NCBI GenBank assembly: GCA_937974625.1
Contig: CALJVJ010000202.1
Coordinates: 1-64,000 of the forward strand
Direction: 5' to 3'
From: an uncultured Saprospiraceae bacterium
Lineage (GTDB): Bacteria > Bacteroidota > Bacteroidia > Chitinophagales > Saprospiraceae
Length of the DNA: 64,000 nucleotides
In this document: piece after piece, positions 63,901-64,000 of the stretch
How the letters are laid out: every line of letters begins with the position of its first letter
How positions within the stretch are numbered: position 1 is the stretch's first letter
Translations under genes and position numbers: made by a program
The notes under the pieces: generated by a model
Databases searched by the model: none
What the model was told of the DNA's origin: nothing
The model's input: the letters and a program-made list of their open reading frames with translations, nothing else

Positions 63901-64000
63901 TGGAAAAATGGATTGGGCTATTACGAAAGCACAGGTGATGTCGCGACCAACTTTTTTATGGACCATTTGCCAAAAGGCACCCATGTTTTTGAATATCCAT
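57967..64000 (+). CDS. Bacterial alpha-2-macroglobulin, thioester type (3' end beyond the window)
   Basis: An open frame of at least 2011 codons, without a stop up to the window edge. It starts MRKLPILLVAILAMVSLQFYY, a signal or anchor peptide; an in-frame ATG 48 bases upstream (57919) is possible. The N-terminal ~450 residues are helical, TPR-like. MG-type beta domains follow, including the MG2 sequence HFFLDRAIYRPGQTVYFKGI. Residues near 1190-1260 (rich in Ala, Met, Ser, Asp) look like a bait region. The A2M domain (TNLNETVFFMPDLHTDEAGN) and the thioester motif C1498-T-E-Q in PYDCTEQIFNRYYANA are intact, and an alpha/alpha-toroid domain follows. Bacterial A2M proteins trap foreign proteases in the envelope. 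The usual partner PBP1C is not seen in the window but could lie downstream. Confidence 0.93.
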   Translation, partial: MRKLPILLVAILAMVSLQFYYHTQNELMPNLENENYENAWRKVDSLEQKGLPKSALEQTEAIYDKAKKEKNSQQTIKAIIYKGKYQVQLEEDGLVNAINSVAQEMESAPFPDKAVLQSMLGEMYSQYLQNNLWKIRNRTATVDFNNEDVRTWTMTQLIEKSRELYLASVDGQMTKKIDIENFEVLLRSGKNTEKLRPTLYDFLAHRTLQFFNNQRNQLTEPAYKFHLREEVVFAPVKEFVKAKFTTKDNTSSKFQAILLYQELLQAHIDDKSPEALIDVDLMRLKFAYDNAIIGNKEALYEKALEDLGGQYLNNPAYAEIVHKLASLYQIRGQKYQANPENIGKFDYLKAYNLCTQAISKYPNAIGASYCRNLQSTLLRKELQLQIETVNIPNQPILTAIAYRNVEKVYLKVVEIGYGAQDEITGKNQKQIVNWLNQQKIVNLQTIDLPQEGDYRLHRTEIGLDKLPFGYYGVLVSDNADFVGENGAVGYTMTHVSNLANWSRTSGLMQPELVIVDRTTGAPLVGVIAELYTRKYNALTRKYNFKKTGTARSDAKGMVTLKMNERDNFKVKLINGEDVLFLDDNYSNYFYNNVGPSQTVTHFFLDRAIYRPGQTVYFKGIVIEKTPNGIPTIQTNKKVEVTFFDVNRQEVEKMELRTNEYGTINGSFTAPKSGLLGNMSIVSSAGGTKYFNVEEYKRPKFEVSFNPITGSYKLGEEVTVEGVAKAFAGNNIDNAKVQYRVVRQVRFPYRPYFYFSRYNPYQRPDMEITNGEITTDAEGKFKITFTAIPDESVPAEKKPEFNYKIYADVTDITGETQSNDLQTSVGYIALKADVEIPTKIEKSEVFPLKISTKNLAGEFEAATVEITVHQLKTPTITFKDRLWQKPDTYLLSEKEFEVQFPSFAYKNEDDKTNWKTDKSIYKENIDTRLKKLWTLPVNTWNAGDYLLVLTTKDKYGQAIEVKKYFQLYDLASKQFAGSDALWLNHPTKNHEPSETAEVCLATALDKVHALVEVEKKGKLVSREWKIIEGKEDLQFPVLEEDRGNFHYHITFTNDNRTYKESKTIKVPWSNKELQFEYSTFRDKLKPGQEEEWRIKISGPKSEKVAAEMVAGMYDASLDQFAKNDWFLNVFPLDDYPQISWITNGFNSKQTYIYARNWQPEFERQQSKSYNYLNWFGFPFYGHRPQVMASRSMGAGNRGRMAKRSAPMMDAAAAPAPEMMESESAAFSDQSIDADGAAGIIANDGNTNTNNGVSDKPKTDLSDVKVRTNLNETVFFMPDLHTDEAGNIVIKFTMNEALTRWKFLGLATTKDLKIATTSKEIVTQKELMVQPNAPRFFREGDKINFTAKVSNLTENDLNGEAKIELLDAVTMQPIDAKLGIKNPVVSFIAKAGQSAPLSWTLEIPFGEVMAVTHRVIATAGNFSDGEESSLPVLTNRMLVTETKPLALRGKETKTFILESLKNAAGSSTLTPHKYTLEFTSNPAWYAVQALPYLMEYPYDCTEQIFNRYYANALASTVANSHPKIKTIFDSWKGTDAMKSNLTKNQELKSALLEETPWVLAAQSEEAQKKNIGLLFDLNRMADEQAIALAKITERQLSNGGFAWFPGGRDSWYITQNLVEGMGHLQKLNALDIGRESAVDNMLYKAVAYTDNRLIEHYNELAKRVKKGNAKFEDDHLSNLVIHYLYARSFFPDIKRDKASDEAYNYYVGQAEQFWLNKGVYQEGMIGLALNRMNKKAVPQDILKSLKERALQSEELGMYWKNPSGFRWYQLPIETHAMAIELFEEVANDQALVNELKIWLLKNKQTNHWKTTKATSAVTYALLMSGDNWILENQQVDVTLGKGKSYAKQIEAAQKTPEAGTGYFKTSWNGGDVAADMAQIKVKNPNKQPAWGAVYWQYFEDLDKVTTFKETPLTIDKQLFKETNTDKGPVMKPIAAGATLNPGDKLKVRIEIRVDRDMEYIHLKDMRASGFEPMNVISGYKWKNGLGYYESTGDVATNFFMDHLPKGTHVFEYP

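Noticed and set aside
1-64000. tRNA, rRNA, CRISPR array, prophage or complete insertion sequence
   Set aside because: I looked for tRNA T-loop patterns, regularly spaced repeats and phage or transposase genes; only the IS91 fragment turned up. A covariance-model scan was not possible here.

Overview
The window reads as chromosome of an AT-rich member of the Bacteroidota, most likely a Saprospiraceae-like marine or sludge organism. Support comes from a type IX secretion (T9SS) type-B sorting domain (the IYIPNVFSPNFDG...RWGN module), a PorW/SprE-type TPR lipoprotein, a long NusB, many Bacteroidota-style lipoproteins, frequent TTG starts, and promoter candidates of the Bacteroidota form TTG-N19/20-TAnnTTTG. 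The placement is inferred from protein character only. I saw no rRNA, tRNA, CRISPR array, prophage or complete insertion sequence.

Layout. 1-7.3 kb (mostly minus strand): a DUF1593 nucleoside-hydrolase-like secreted protein, a SulP anion transporter with an extra C-terminal domain, then a small scarred region (4.0-5.25 kb) with a broken copy of a T9SS sorting domain, a 54-residue lipoprotein, the C-terminal remnant of an IS91-family transposase and a direct repeat, followed by an intact 650-residue T9SS cargo protein. 7.4-16 kb: a secreted beta-propeller/amidohydrolase, GlpF-type aquaporin, sodium:amino-acid symporter and LeuA. 16-23.2 kb: SbcD-SbcC, an FtsX-like permease and an M23 peptidase. 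23.3-29.2 kb: two palindromic elements, PorW/SprE, a possible PD-(D/E)XK protein, a DinB-fold protein and QueA. 29.6-38.8 kb: ABC permease, MATE exporter, ECF sigma factor with a coupled 63-residue protein, Lgt, a remodelled Clp-type ATPase, NusB and a NYN-domain protein. 38.9-46.6 kb: YidC, a lipoprotein, PrmC, a zinc metallopeptidase and a two-subunit molybdenum hydroxylase. 46.7-56 kb: an outer-membrane barrel, a DUF1508-OmpA fusion, a second ECF sigma factor followed by a membrane-anchored coiled-coil/barrel protein, a vWA protein, a SelL-like redox protein and UDP-glucose dehydrogenase. 56.5-64 kb: a formylglycine-generating-enzyme-like lipoprotein and a giant alpha-2-macroglobulin that runs off the window end.

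Much of the content concerns the envelope: Lgt, YidC, PorW/SprE, T9SS cargo, OmpA, two sigma-factor loci and A2M. The least ordinary items are (1) the Clp-like ATPase at 34.2-36.4 kb, with an unfamiliar N-terminal domain, a degenerate first ATPase module and no canonical second pore loop; (2) a family of long imperfect palindromes that occupies many intergenic gaps, including a 266-bp element able to fold as a three-way junction; (3) the ECF sigma locus at 50.2-52.5 kb, whose partner protein seems to link cytoplasm, inner membrane, periplasm and outer membrane; and (4) an FGE-like lipoprotein with both catalytic cysteines beside a thioester A2M.
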